A DNA stretch of 64,000 nucleotides from Hyphomicrobiales bacterium (GTDB lineage: Bacteria > Pseudomonadota > Alphaproteobacteria > Rhizobiales > Rhizobiaceae). Below the pieces are notes generated by a model. That model saw only the letters and a program-made list of their open reading frames with translations. It had not been told where the DNA came from and did not search any database. Location of the stretch: positions 62,001 through 126,000 of the forward strand of contig UBXV01000038.1 in NCBI GenBank assembly GCA_900469625.1, given 5' to 3'. A program made the position numbers and the translations under genes. This document shows, one piece after another, positions 30,095-41,015 of this stretch (positions are counted from its first letter, which is position 1; each line of letters starts with the position of its first letter).

Positions 30095-32290
30095 TTACAT
30101 CGCGTCGATGGCACCGATGGAGAAGAACAGCGTTTCACCGGAGGAATCATCGACCCCGTCATTGTCGGTGACGACATAGCCGTTACCGGCTGCATCAACG
30201 GTGAAGCCTTCGACCTTGTCGACGACGTAACCGTTCAGAGCCTTCAGATCGGGGATAAGGTCGCGAACCTCTTCCTTCTTGACGACAGGCAGTTCGCCGC
30301 CAAGTTCTGCCGGCTTCAACTCTGCGAGCGCCACGCGATAGAGCTTCTTCAGCTTGGCAGCCTGGCCGATCAGGTTGTCGCGTTCGATGATGTAGGCATA
30401 GTCGCCGTGGACCGAGATTTCCGACAGGCCGACCCAGCCGCCATCAGCCTTTTCGAGCGGATAGCGAACGGCGCCCCATTCTTCGCTCGACGGCTTGTAG
30501 GAGACGAGCTTGACGAAGCCCTTCTGGTCGTCCTTCCACTCGCGCTGCACCGCCATCCACAGAACCTGGTCGTCGCCTTCGCCAACAACCGTCACACCCT
30601 CGAAACCGAAGCGGGTTTCGCCGGCACGCAAAGCTTCGGGAAGCGCGATCTCCTTCTTGATCTCACCCTTCTTGTTCACCTTCAGCAGGGCGTGGCTGTA
30701 GAGCTTGTCGGAATTGCCTTCCGAAACGAGCCAGAAGCCCCCTTCCCCGTCATTGGCGATGCCTTCGATGTCGAGCTTCTGTGCCGGCGCGCCATCGCGG
30801 GTGATGCGAAGGGCTTCGGTGATCAGCGCCGGCTTCTGCGTCGCGTCGATGGTGAAGATGGTCGGCTGCGATGCGTAAACCGAATCGTTGACGGCGCGCA
30901 GGAAGCCCGGCTTGTCGGCCACGGCGGCCAGGCCCGAAAGCGCGCCGAAACCGACCGGCAAACCATCCTTGTCGGCCGAGCGGATTTGCGGATAGGCGGC
31001 CACGCCTTCACCGCGCTCATAGAGCATCACGTGTGAACGCGCGCCGCCGTCCTCGCCGAGATCGACCTCGTTGGCGGTAGCAAGCAGGTTGCGCGACGGG
31101 ATGGCGACGGCACCTTCAGGCGAGATGCCCGACGGCAGCAACTGCAGGAGCTCCGGTTCAGCGCCGGTATCCTTGTAGACGCCGACGACGGATGCACGCT
31201 CGGCAAGCACGAAGAACAGATTGTCGTTGCCGAACTTTGCGGCCTCCAGGCCCTCCGGCTCGACGCCCTTGGCCGAAGAACGCTTCTCGGGATAATGGCC
31301 GATCGATGCGATCACGTGTTCGAAGCTTGCGCCCGATTCGAACAACACCTTGCCTGACGTGTCGAAGACGGTGAAGCCACGCGAACCGCCCTTATAGTCG
31401 CCTTCGTTGGCGACGACGATGCGGTTGTCGTCGAGCCACTTGACGGCATCGGGCTCGCGCTTGCGGCCGGGCTGCTCGTCCTTGAAGGCGATCGCGCCGT
31501 CGCGCTTGGTATCGATGTCCTTGAGGTCGACGCTGCCTGCGGAGAAATGCGTCTTCACCGTTGCCGACTTGGCGTCGATGATGACGATGTGGTTGTTCTC
31601 CTGGAGCGTCAGCGCGATCTCGTCTTTGCCGTTGAAGGAGACGAATTCCGGCTCCGGATCGTCGCCGGCAACCTCGGCAAGGCCGGTCAGGGTCACGTGC
31701 TTGATCGTGGCGCAATCGGCAACGCCGTCGTTCAGCGACAGGATTACCAGGTCGCCGGCCGGCATCTGCGGGATCTTGCCGTCGTTGACCTCTTCGTCAC
31801 GCTCGTTCTCGATGGCGATCGCCGCCAGCGTCCGGTCCTTGTTGACGGCAACGCTGTCCGGCTGGCCACCGAGATCACAGGTCGCTTCGATCCTTTTGGA
31901 GGCGACATCGACGGTGGCAAGGAAACCCGACGGCTTGGTGAAGCTCTCGCTGGTGTTGACCGCGACCAGGGCCTTTCCACCTGCGACGGCAACCGATGTC
32001 GGCTCGCCATCGAAACCGACGATGCCGGCCGGCTTCGGTGTCTTGGCATCGGTGATGTCGATGAGACCGATGCGCTTGCCGGGGCTATCGGAATAGATCA
32101 GCGTGTTGCCGTCTTCGGTGGCAGTGATGATTTCCGCCGATGTCGCTTCCTTGCGGGCATCGCCTTCAGGCAGGTTGTCGGCCACTGCGAAGGACGCGAT
32201 GCGATTGAACACCGGTTCGGCTGCGGCCGGAAATGCGACGGACGCGAGAAGCATGGCGGCAAGTGCCGTTCTGCATGATGAAATGGTCAT
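30095..32290 (-). CDS. Secreted esterase-like/phytase-family beta-propeller protein
   Basis: A 731-residue protein with a signal peptide (MTISSCRTALAAMLLASVAFPAAAE, cleavage near residue 24). The first half consists of beta-propeller-like repeats (GQPDSVAVNKDRTLAAIAIE, PDAVKWLDDNRIVVANEGDY). The C-terminal half, from about residue 430, resembles the 'esterase-like activity of phytase' domain, with KLDIEGIANDGEGGFWLVSEGN, RFGFEGVTV and VDKVEGFTVDAAGNGYVVTDNDG containing repeated EG and Asp/Asn metal-site candidates. It is predicted to be periplasmic or secreted. A PHO box 51 bp upstream suggests induction by phosphate starvation through PhoB, which fits a phosphomonoester- or phytate-related function. 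The substrate is unproven. Confidence 0.85.
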   Translation of the reverse strand: MTISSCRTALAAMLLASVAFPAAAEPVFNRIASFAVADNLPEGDARKEATSAEIITATEDGNTLIYSDSPGKRIGLIDITDAKTPKPAGIVGFDGEPTSVAVAGGKALVAVNTSESFTKPSGFLATVDVASKRIEATCDLGGQPDSVAVNKDRTLAAIAIENERDEEVNDGKIPQMPAGDLVILSLNDGVADCATIKHVTLTGLAEVAGDDPEPEFVSFNGKDEIALTLQENNHIVIIDAKSATVKTHFSAGSVDLKDIDTKRDGAIAFKDEQPGRKREPDAVKWLDDNRIVVANEGDYKGGSRGFTVFDTSGKVLFESGASFEHVIASIGHYPEKRSSAKGVEPEGLEAAKFGNDNLFFVLAERASVVGVYKDTGAEPELLQLLPSGISPEGAVAIPSRNLLATANEVDLGEDGGARSHVMLYERGEGVAAYPQIRSADKDGLPVGFGALSGLAAVADKPGFLRAVNDSVYASQPTIFTIDATQKPALITEALRITRDGAPAQKLDIEGIANDGEGGFWLVSEGNSDKLYSHALLKVNKKGEIKKEIALPEALRAGETRFGFEGVTVVGEGDDQVLWMAVQREWKDDQKGFVKLVSYKPSSEEWGAVRYPLEKADGGWVGLSEISVHGDYAYIIERDNLIGQAAKLKKLYRVALAELKPAELGGELPVVKKEEVRDLIPDLKALNGYVVDKVEGFTVDAAGNGYVVTDNDGVDDSSGETLFFSIGAIDAM

Positions 32291-32341
32291 GAAATCCCCC
32301 AGTTCGAATCTTCAAAACAAGGGGGTTTCTGCGGGATGGCG

Positions 32342-32359
32342 ATGACAGGCGCATGACAA
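32342..32359 (-). promoter_or_regulatory. PHO box (PhoB binding site)
   Basis: On the minus strand the site reads TTGTCATGCGCCTGTCAT: two PhoB half-sites (TTGTCAT and CTGTCAT) separated by four bases, one mismatch from the consensus pair. It lies 51 bp upstream of the secreted esterase-like gene start, in the right orientation, and about 30 bp beyond the ribN stop. Confidence 0.8.
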
Positions 32360-32387
32360 TCCCGCGCCTTTGTTGTGCAGCGTGGCG

Positions 32388-33287
32388 CTATGCGGTTCTG
32401 CGCTCGCGATTCATCTCGTGCCGCATGATGAAAAGCGAGGCGCCGAGGATGAGGATGGCCCCGAGCCACAGATAGCCGCTCGGTGCGTAGCCGAAGACCA
32501 GCCAACCGGCCAGCACATTGAGCGGCAGCTTGAGATCGTCGAAGGGCTGCACATAAGCCGCGTCGGCAACGCTGTATGCAAGGGTCAGAAGATATTGCGC
32601 CACCACCGTCAGCAGGCCTGCCAGGACGAGAAGCGCGAGGATCGTCCCACTCGGTACGACGAACCCTGCCGATAGCGCCAGCACGCCGTTGATCGGCGTC
32701 AGGAGGACCAGCAGCCAGACCGTGATCGTTTCAGGGCGCTCGATGCCTGTCAGGCTCTTGGTGATGAGCGACGACGCGCCCCAGAGCAAAGCCGACAGGA
32801 CCGGCAGCAGCGCCGCCCAGGTGAAAGTCTCCGACCAGAGCTGCAGGATGATGGTGGCACCGGCAAAGCCGACGGCGGCCGCGGCCCAGCGCGCAGCCCC
32901 CACGCGCTCGCCGAGGAAAAGGCGTGCGCCGAGAATGATGAAGAATGGCGACGTCATCACCAGCGCGATGGCTTGCCAGATCGGGACGGAGGCAAGGCCC
33001 GACACCCATGCCGCAACGCCCAGTGCAGCAAGTCCAACGCGAACGACATGGCGCCAGGGGTAATCGGTGCGCATCGCCGACAGACCGACCCGCAGCAGGA
33101 ACGGCAGGGAAAAGACAAGCGCGAAGGCATATTGCCAGAAGGCCGTCGACGTCGCGGAGTAGCCGAGTTGCATCGTCATCCATTGGGTGACGACATTGAG
33201 CAAGGCAAAGGCGACCCCGGCCAGGATCATCCAGGCGGCGCCGGCCACGGCACGGGAGGTAAAAAGCACTTGGGTAGTCTGATTCAT
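32388..33287 (-). CDS. ribN: RibN-type riboflavin transporter (EamA/DMT family)
   Basis: A 299-residue protein with ten membrane helices and two EamA repeats (SAFWQYAFALVFSLPFLLRVGL; LVLLTPINGVLALSAGF), ending in a short basic tail. General sequence places it in the drug/metabolite transporter superfamily. The FMN riboswitch directly upstream points to riboflavin uptake, as shown for RibN of Rhizobium leguminosarum. The ATG at 33287 (MNQTTQVLFTS) is used; an ATG three codons upstream (33296) is equally possible, and neither has a strong ribosome binding site. Frames extending farther upstream read into the riboswitch and are not coding. Confidence 0.88.
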   Translation of the reverse strand: MNQTTQVLFTSRAVAGAAWMILAGVAFALLNVVTQWMTMQLGYSATSTAFWQYAFALVFSLPFLLRVGLSAMRTDYPWRHVVRVGLAALGVAAWVSGLASVPIWQAIALVMTSPFFIILGARLFLGERVGAARWAAAAVGFAGATIILQLWSETFTWAALLPVLSALLWGASSLITKSLTGIERPETITVWLLVLLTPINGVLALSAGFVVPSGTILALLVLAGLLTVVAQYLLTLAYSVADAAYVQPFDDLKLPLNVLAGWLVFGYAPSGYLWLGAILILGASLFIMRHEMNRERRTA

Positions 33288-33375
33288 GTCCTTCATCCGC
33301 AAACAGGGACCAACACAAATCAGGACGCATGAACGCCGTATGCGACGACGGGCAGCTCTGCCCCTCGCACCTCGT

Positions 33376-33520
33376 TCATTCTCTTCCATCCGGACTGTGA
33401 CCGTCGGCTCCGGAATTGCACCGGATCTGCTACCTTCCATTGCCGAGACGCCGGAAGTGCTCGCGGGCTTGGGCCGAAACCCTTACCGCCGGTGGGGACT
33501 TTCACCCCGCCCTGAGAACA
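33376..33520 (-). ncRNA. FMN riboswitch (RFN element)
   Basis: The minus strand carries the diagnostic conserved segments in order: CAGGGCGGGGTGAAAGTCCC, then CACCGGCGGTAAGGGTTTCG, a variable arm, GGAAGGTAGCAGATCCGGTG, TTCCGGAGCCGACGGTCAC and AGTCCGGATGGAAGAGAA. These match the RFN element that binds FMN. The aptamer ends about 90 bases before the ribN start. A GGGCAG/CTGCCC hairpin follows the aptamer with no T-run, suggesting control of translation rather than simple termination. Confidence 0.95.
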
Positions 33521-33567
33521 GATCGAGCCGTAGACGAAAGACTGCGCGGCTGCAAGGTCGCCGCAAC

Positions 33568-33597
33568 GCAAAAGGGTCCGGCGTGAGCCGAACCCTT
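33568..33597 (-). terminator. Intrinsic terminator of the HU gene
   Basis: On the minus strand AAGGGTTCGGC pairs with GCCGGACCCTT (one G-T pair) around a four-base loop and is followed by a short T-run, about 47 bp after the hup stop codon. It lies just upstream of the FMN riboswitch and would insulate ribN from hup transcription. Confidence 0.75.
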
Positions 33598-33643
33598 CAA
33601 GACTTGGACTGCCGGCCTCGTATCCGGCCGTCAAGCAAACTTA

Positions 33644-33919
33644 TCAGCCGTTAACGGCATCCTTCAGGCCCTTGCCGGCCGTGAACTTCGGAACGTTGCG
33701 TGCCGGAATGTCAACTTCAGCGCCCGTGGACGGGTTGCGGCCCTTGGAGGCTTCGCGACGCGAAACGGAGAAGTTGCCGAAACCGACGAGGCGAATGTCG
33801 CCGCCGTTCTTCAGTTCAGCCTGGATGGTCTCGAAAACTGCATCAACTGCGGAAGATGCGTCGGTCTTGGAAAGTCCGGCCTTCTCAGCAACGGCAGACA
33901 CGAGCTCATTTTTGTTCAT
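33644..33919 (-). CDS. hupB: DNA-binding protein HU
   Basis: A 91-residue HU/IHF-family nucleoid protein: MNKNELVSAVAEKAGLSKTD, the helical dimerisation half, GFGNFSVSRREASKGRNPSTG with the DNA-contacting arm, and VPKFTAGKGLKDAVNG at the C-terminus. It binds and bends DNA without strict sequence preference. GGGGTGGAAAC precedes the ATG at 33919. It lies downstream of lon, as in many proteobacteria, but has its own terminator and, in view of the lon terminator upstream, its own promoter. Confidence 0.97.
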   Translation of the reverse strand: MNKNELVSAVAEKAGLSKTDASSAVDAVFETIQAELKNGGDIRLVGFGNFSVSRREASKGRNPSTGAEVDIPARNVPKFTAGKGLKDAVNG

Positions 33920-34053
33920 GTTTCCACCCCTTTCAAAATGGTTCGAAACAACTGTGTTTTTAAGCCGCGGCGGCTTTCGCATCGCCTGCGCCTTGCCATT
34001 CCCAATTGCGCCTAATCCCTTGGAATGCAAGGCTTGGGCCGTGCTTTTACAAC

Positions 34054-34080
34054 AAAAAAGACCGGCCAAAGGCCGGTCTT
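34054..34080 (-). terminator. Intrinsic terminator of lon
   Basis: On the minus strand AAGACCGGCC/GGCCGGTCTT forms a 10-bp stem with a three-base loop followed by TTTTTTGTTG, about 62 bp after the lon stop. Confidence 0.9.
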
Positions 34081-34141
34081 AAGCGTTTTTCTGCCAATTG
34101 GACCCGGCGGCAACACTATTGCCGCCGCCGGTCCGTGACGA

Positions 34142-36562
<2,421 letters not shown>

Positions 36563-36642
36563 GTCATTTCCTTTCCGTCCCGATTTCGGGCCCGTTCCCA
36601 GGAGCCACAGCGGCACTCCCGGTTGTCATGATTTCCACATGA

Positions 36643-36671
36643 AAGTGGAGTGCTTGAGAGTCCTTTTCAAG
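36643..36671 (-). promoter_or_regulatory. Possible RpoH-type promoter of lon
   Basis: On the minus strand CTTGAA (36671-36666) is followed after 17 bases by CCACTT, about 80 bp upstream of the lon ATG. The -35 is a perfect match to alphaproteobacterial heat-shock promoters; the -10 is poor. Confidence 0.35.
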
Positions 36672-36889
36672 GCTCGATGCGACATCCACCCCCAATGGCC
36701 GGGTCCTTCTGACTACGCTTGGTTGCTGTTGCGTACCTTGCGACGGAAAACGAGGCTTCAAGGATAGGCAACGGCCGAGGCCCTTTTACTGAATCGTCAC
36801 ATCATTGCGTTGTTAAGACACTTTAGCAACAACCGAATTGTTAAATCGGCGTTAGCGCAACGCATCTCAACAACTATGTTCAGCTCACG

Positions 36890-36914
36890 AAAAAGCCCGC
36901 ACGAGGCGGGCTTT
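36890..36914 (-). terminator. Intrinsic terminator of clpX
   Basis: On the minus strand AAAGCCCGC/GCGGGCTTT forms a nine-base-pair stem with a five-base loop followed by TTTC, about 25 bp after the clpX stop codon. Confidence 0.9.
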
Positions 36915-36938
36915 CAGATCGTATCCATCGACCGGTTA

Positions 36939-38216
36939 TCAGGCCGAAACGTTGGTCTTCTCTTCCGAGCGCTCGGAGTAGATGTAGAGCGGCCGTGCCG
37001 ACCCCTTCACCACTTCGTCGGAGATCACAACTTCGCGAACACCCTCGAGCGTCGGCAGCTCGAACATCGTGTCGAGCAGGATCTTTTCCATGATCGAGCG
37101 CAGGCCGCGCGCGCCGGTCTTGCGCACGATGGCACGACGGGCGATCTCGCGCAGCGCGTCTTCGTGGAAGGTCAGCTCGACGTCTTCCATCTCGAACAGG
37201 CGCTGGTACTGCTTGATCAGAGCGTTCTTCGGCTCCGACAGGATCTGGATCAGCGCGTCCTCGTCGAGGTCCTCGAGCGTCGCCAGAACCGGCAGACGGC
37301 CGATGAATTCCGGGATCAGGCCGAACTTGACCAGATCTTCCGGCTCGAGTTCGCGCAGGACCTCGCCAACCCGACGATCTTCCGGCGAACGGACCGTTGC
37401 GCCGAAACCGATCGAGGTCTTCTCGCCACGCGCCGAGATGATCTTGTCGAGGCCGGCAAATGCGCCACCGCAGATGAACAGGATGTTGGTCGTATCCACC
37501 TGCAGGAATTCCTGCTGCGGATGCTTGCGACCGCCCTGGGGCGGCACCGAGGCGACAGTGCCTTCCATGATCTTCAGAAGTGCCTGCTGCACGCCCTCGC
37601 CCGAAACGTCACGGGTGATCGACGGGTTGTCGGACTTGCGCGAGATCTTGTCGACTTCGTCGATATAGACGATGCCGCGCTGAGCGCGCTCGACATTGTA
37701 GTCGGCTGCCTGCAGCAGCTTCAGGATGATGTTCTCGACATCCTCACCGACATAACCTGCTTCCGTCAGCGTCGTCGCATCGGCCATGGTGAACGGTACG
37801 TCGATGATGCGCGCCAGTGTCTGCGCGAGGTAGGTCTTGCCGCAGCCGGTCGGACCGACGAGCATGATATTCGACTTCGCCAGTTCCACATCGCTGCCCT
37901 TGGCCGCATGGGCCAGGCGCTTGTAGTGGTTGTGCACCGCGACCGACAGGATGCGCTTTGCCTGCTGCTGGCCGATGACGTATTCGTCGAGGACCTTGAT
38001 GATTTCCTGGGGGGTCGGAACGCCATCGCGGGACTTGACCATCGAGGTCTTGTTCTCTTCGCGAATGATGTCCATGCAGAGTTCGACGCATTCATCGCAG
38101 ATGAACACCGTCGGTCCGGCAATCAGTTTGCGGACTTCGTGCTGGCTCTTGCCGCAAAACGAACAATAAAGCGTATTCTTCGAGTCACCGCCGTTGCTAC
38201 CGCTGACCTTGCTCAT
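36939..38216 (-). CDS. clpX: ATP-dependent Clp protease ATP-binding subunit ClpX
   Basis: A 425-residue unfoldase. The N-terminal zinc-binding domain ([10 protein letters not shown] and [10 protein letters not shown], four cysteines) is followed by the AAA+ core with Walker [13 protein letters not shown], Walker [11 protein letters not shown] and sensor/pore blocks. [11 protein letters not shown] is typical of ClpX. It recognises tagged proteins and threads them into ClpP. The ATG at 38216 ([13 protein letters not shown]) is used; an upstream extension to 38261 has no family match. It lies 294 bp downstream of clpP, a gap large enough for its own promoter. Confidence 0.96.
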   Translation of the reverse strand: MSKVSGSNGGDSKNTLYCSFCGKSQHEVRKLIAGPTVFICDECVELCMDIIREENKTSMVKSRDGVPTPQEIIKVLDEYVIGQQQAKRILSVAVHNHYKRLAHAAKGSDVELAKSNIMLVGPTGCGKTYLAQTLARIIDVPFTMADATTLTEAGYVGEDVENIILKLLQAADYNVERAQRGIVYIDEVDKISRKSDNPSITRDVSGEGVQQALLKIMEGTVASVPPQGGRKHPQQEFLQVDTTNILFICGGAFAGLDKIISARGEKTSIGFGATVRSPEDRRVGEVLRELEPEDLVKFGLIPEFIGRLPVLATLEDLDEDALIQILSEPKNALIKQYQRLFEMEDVELTFHEDALREIARRAIVRKTGARGLRSIMEKILLDTMFELPTLEGVREVVISDEVVKGSARPLYIYSERSEEKTNVSA

Positions 38217-38466
38217 TTCCATTTCCTTCCAGCACGTCGGACATCCTCGAAAAGATGTCACGGACCACTCAATTCGCCCCGCGCAATAACTTGCGCCGCA
38301 TGAAGAGGGCTTCCGGGAGTACCCACCGTATCAGGGCGATTTGCCCATGTTCCGGCCGCAACGACTCTCCCACCTAAGTCTGAACCCTATGTCTTCACAG
38401 CTCAACATAACATTAAGGGGGTCATCTTAGCGGCTTTACCCCCTCGATAAACCCCTTTGACCATTA

Positions 38467-38483
38467 CAATTGTGTCACAATTG
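38467..38483. promoter_or_regulatory. Perfect 17-bp palindrome between clpP and clpX
   Basis: CAATTGTG, one base, CACAATTG: two perfect 8-bp arms 27 bp beyond the clpP stop codon and about 250 bp upstream of clpX. It is not followed by a T-run, so it looks more like a protein-binding site than a terminator. No factor is identified. Confidence 0.45.
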
Positions 38484-38510
38484 CATCTATCGCGACACAA
38501 AAGCGCGTTA

Positions 38511-39143
38511 TCACGCCTGCTCTGCAGCCTCGATCGCTTCACGCGATGTGATGACCTTGTCGATCAGGCCCCAACCGAGCGCTTCGTCCGAACTCATGAA
38601 ATGGTCGCGATCGAGCGTCTGTTCAACCTCTTCGTAGGTCCGGCCGCAATGCTTGACGTAAATCTCGTTCAGCCGGCGCTTCATCTTGATGATGTCCTTG
38701 GCGTGGCGCTCGATATCGGAGGCCTGGCCCTGGAAGCCGCCGGACGGCTGGTGCACCATGATGCGCGAATTCGGGGTGGCGAAACGCATGTCCTTGTGGC
38801 CGGCCGCCAAGAGCAGCGAGCCCATCGAAGCAGCCTGGCCGATGCACAGCGTCGAAACCGCCGGCTTGATGAACTGCATGGTGTCGTAGATCGCCATGCC
38901 GGCTGTCACGACGCCACCCGGCGAATTGATGTAAAGCGCGATTTCCTTCTTCGGATTTTCCGCCTCGAGGAACAGAAGCTGGGCGCAGACGAGCGTCGCC
39001 ATCTGGTCTTCGACCGGACCGGTCATGAAGATGATGCGCTCTTTCAGAAGGCGCGAAAAGATATCGTAGGAACGTTCGCCGCGGTTGGTCTGCTCCACAA
39101 CCATCGGCACCAGCGCCATGGCGGTATCAACTGGATTTCTCAT
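38511..39143 (-). CDS. clpP: ATP-dependent Clp protease proteolytic subunit ClpP
   Basis: A 210-residue serine peptidase. The catalytic Ser is in the [15 protein letters not shown] block, His in the [11 protein letters not shown] block, and the Asp lies in the following helix. The N-terminal segment ([37 protein letters not shown]) shows the short propeptide region and axial loop. It forms the tetradecameric chamber served by ClpX and ClpA. It starts at 39143, about 72 bp downstream of a good RpoH-type promoter. Further Clp paralogues are common in rhizobia, but none is in this window. Confidence 0.96.
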   Translation of the reverse strand: MRNPVDTAMALVPMVVEQTNRGERSYDIFSRLLKERIIFMTGPVEDQMATLVCAQLLFLEAENPKKEIALYINSPGGVVTAGMAIYDTMQFIKPAVSTLCIGQAASMGSLLLAAGHKDMRFATPNSRIMVHQPSGGFQGQASDIERHAKDIIKMKRRLNEIYVKHCGRTYEEVEQTLDRDHFMSSDEALGWGLIDKVITSREAIEAAEQA

Positions 39144-39214
39144 ATCGAACCTTCATCAATCGGGCCCGCAATACCTTTGCGAACCGGGAATCACAGGATT
39201 GGCCTTCTGTCCCT

Positions 39215-39244
39215 ACATAGAGTGTCAACACCCTTCACTTCAAG
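39215..39244 (-). promoter_or_regulatory. RpoH-type heat-shock promoter of clpP
   Basis: On the minus strand CTTGAA (39244-39239) is followed after 16 bases by CTCTATGT (39222-39215), close to the sinorhizobial RpoH consensus (CTTGAA, 16-17 bases, a TAT-containing -10). A TTGACA within the spacer could also act as a housekeeping -35. The site is about 72 bp upstream of the clpP ATG. Confidence 0.65.
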
Positions 39245-39433
39245 TCGCCACGCTTCGATAAGCTTAATCGACAGCGCCTGTCAGACCGAAGAACGGCGGT
39301 CTTCCACACGGGATTGCTGATAGAACATTTTTTCCCCGCCGCCTTTGGCAACACCCTGGCTTTTGCGCTTTCCGCACAGCATTCGCGACGGCGCGGTAAA
39401 TGAACGGTAAACCCGACGATACGGTCGACGGCG

Positions 39434-40993
39434 TCAAAGTTGCGATTCGATCGGCAGGAAACGGATGATGCCGGCAATCATTCGCCTGAGCAGGCTGGCG
39501 TCCGGCTCGCGGCGCAGCAACCGCTCGGTTCCGTTGGTGCGGTCTCGCCAGACGAGCCGCGCGCCATCGAGACCGAGGCGGTAACTGACGGACGGCGCCG
39601 TCTCCTCCGTAAACATCGCGGCGAGTTCGCCCGCGAGCGCCGCATCGGTGAACACGACGCCCATCTCCGTGTTCAAGGACGCCGATCGTGGATCGAAGTT
39701 CATCGAGCCGACAAAGCCGTTCAGGCCGTCAACGACGAAGGCCTTGCTGTGCAGGCTGGCGTTGCGTCGACCGAACAGCGACATGCGGTGGCTTTCGACG
39801 GTATCGCCCTGCTCTTTCAACTCGAAAAGCTCGATACCGGCGCGAACCAGGCTGCGGCGATACTTGACGTAGCCACCGTGAACGGCTGCCACATCGGTGG
39901 CGGCCAGTGAGTTGGTGAGGACCGCGACCCGGGCGCCCCTGTTCACAAGCGCCGTCAATTCGCGGGTCCCGGCGGTGCCGGGAATGAAATAGGGCGAGAT
40001 GATGCGCAGATCATTCCTTGTCGCCTGGATCAGCGGAAAGAGTTCGCGCAGCAACCAGTTCTGCCGCTTCTGCATCAGCGCCTTTTCGGGCGGATCGGCC
40101 TCGAGCCGGACCTCTTCGATCCAGTGCAGAATGCGCGAGCCGCTGTAGACCGTTTCGTTCTCCAGGGCGTCCGCCACCCGATCCAGATAGAAGCGGGCGG
40201 CAGGCGTTCGCGCGTGGGTTTCGAGCGCATCCCTCAGTGCCGGCAGGTAGTGCTTGCGCGGCGTGCGCAGCTTGGCGATGGGCAGCACGGACGTGCTGTT
40301 CCAATAGCGGTCGAACATGGAAGTCGCCTGCTCGACCACCGGCCCGACCATCCAGATATCGAGGTCGCGAAAGTTCGAGAGTTCCGCCGCGTCGAAATAG
40401 GCATCGCCGATGTTGCGTCCGCCGGCGATCGCCACGCGCGCATCGGCGACCCACAGTTTGTTGTGCATGCGGCGGGTGGCGCTGAAGGCGCGAATGGCCA
40501 TCTCGAAACCCCGGCGGATACGATCGGTGCGGGCACGGCTGGGATTGAACAGCCTGACGTCGATGTTTGCATGCGCGTCGAGCGCGATGCACATCCGGTC
40601 GTGAAGGCCCGCATTGATATCGTCGAGCAGCAGGCGGACGTGGACGCCGCGGTCAGCCGCCGCCAGAATTTCGCGCGTCAGCAGCAGCCCGGTCAGATCG
40701 TCTTTCCAGTAATAATATTGCAGGTCGAGACTGCGCCCGGCCCGGCGCGCCGCATGAACCCGGACGACAAAAGCCTCGATGTTGTCGGAGACCAGCGAGA
40801 CGCCGTTGCTGGCTTGGCGCGTGAGAAGCAGCGGGCCGATCGCCCGATCGAGTTCGGTGTCGTGGTCGGCGACGGCAAGCGCCGAGGACGGTTCTCCATG
40901 GGGACGCCGGCCGAAGCGGCCATAGACGTACAAGATCGCTGCGCCGAGCGCGCCGCCGACGGCGACAACGGCAACAATAACAAAGGACAACAT
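39434..40993 (-). CDS. Phospholipase D-family protein (cardiolipin synthase-like)
   Basis: A 519-residue protein with one N-terminal membrane helix (MLSFVIVAVVAVGGALGAAILYVYG) and two PLD domains. The HKD motifs are MHNKLWVADARVAIAGGRN, near residue 215, and LHSKAFVVDGLNGFVGSMN, near residue 425. Such enzymes perform phosphatidyl transfer in cardiolipin synthesis or act as phospholipases. The double-HKD, single-anchor form fits the ClsC/YmdC-like branch, but the exact reaction is not fixed by sequence. The ATG at 40993 is preferred to the GTG at 40996. It lies 22 bp downstream of an endonuclease/exonuclease/phosphatase gene, so the two are likely co-transcribed. Confidence 0.87.
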   Translation of the reverse strand: MLSFVIVAVVAVGGALGAAILYVYGRFGRRPHGEPSSALAVADHDTELDRAIGPLLLTRQASNGVSLVSDNIEAFVVRVHAARRAGRSLDLQYYYWKDDLTGLLLTREILAAADRGVHVRLLLDDINAGLHDRMCIALDAHANIDVRLFNPSRARTDRIRRGFEMAIRAFSATRRMHNKLWVADARVAIAGGRNIGDAYFDAAELSNFRDLDIWMVGPVVEQATSMFDRYWNSTSVLPIAKLRTPRKHYLPALRDALETHARTPAARFYLDRVADALENETVYSGSRILHWIEEVRLEADPPEKALMQKRQNWLLRELFPLIQATRNDLRIISPYFIPGTAGTRELTALVNRGARVAVLTNSLAATDVAAVHGGYVKYRRSLVRAGIELFELKEQGDTVESHRMSLFGRRNASLHSKAFVVDGLNGFVGSMNFDPRSASLNTEMGVVFTDAALAGELAAMFTEETAPSVSYRLGLDGARLVWRDRTNGTERLLRREPDASLLRRMIAGIIRFLPIESQL

Positions 40994-41015
40994 CACCTGC
41001 CCGCCAGAAAGTGTC

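Larger units (their letters stand above)
36563..36938. other. Region between lon and clpX
   Basis: This stretch holds the lon leader, a possible heat-shock promoter (36643-36671) and the clpX terminator (36890-36914). A TTTCCACATGAAA-like inverted repeat lies at about 36632-36645, just downstream of the candidate promoter. No coding region is supported. Confidence 0.45.

Noticed and set aside
33286-33634. Small reading frames across the FMN riboswitch and HU terminator
   Set aside because: The sequence is fully explained by the riboswitch aptamer and the terminator hairpin.
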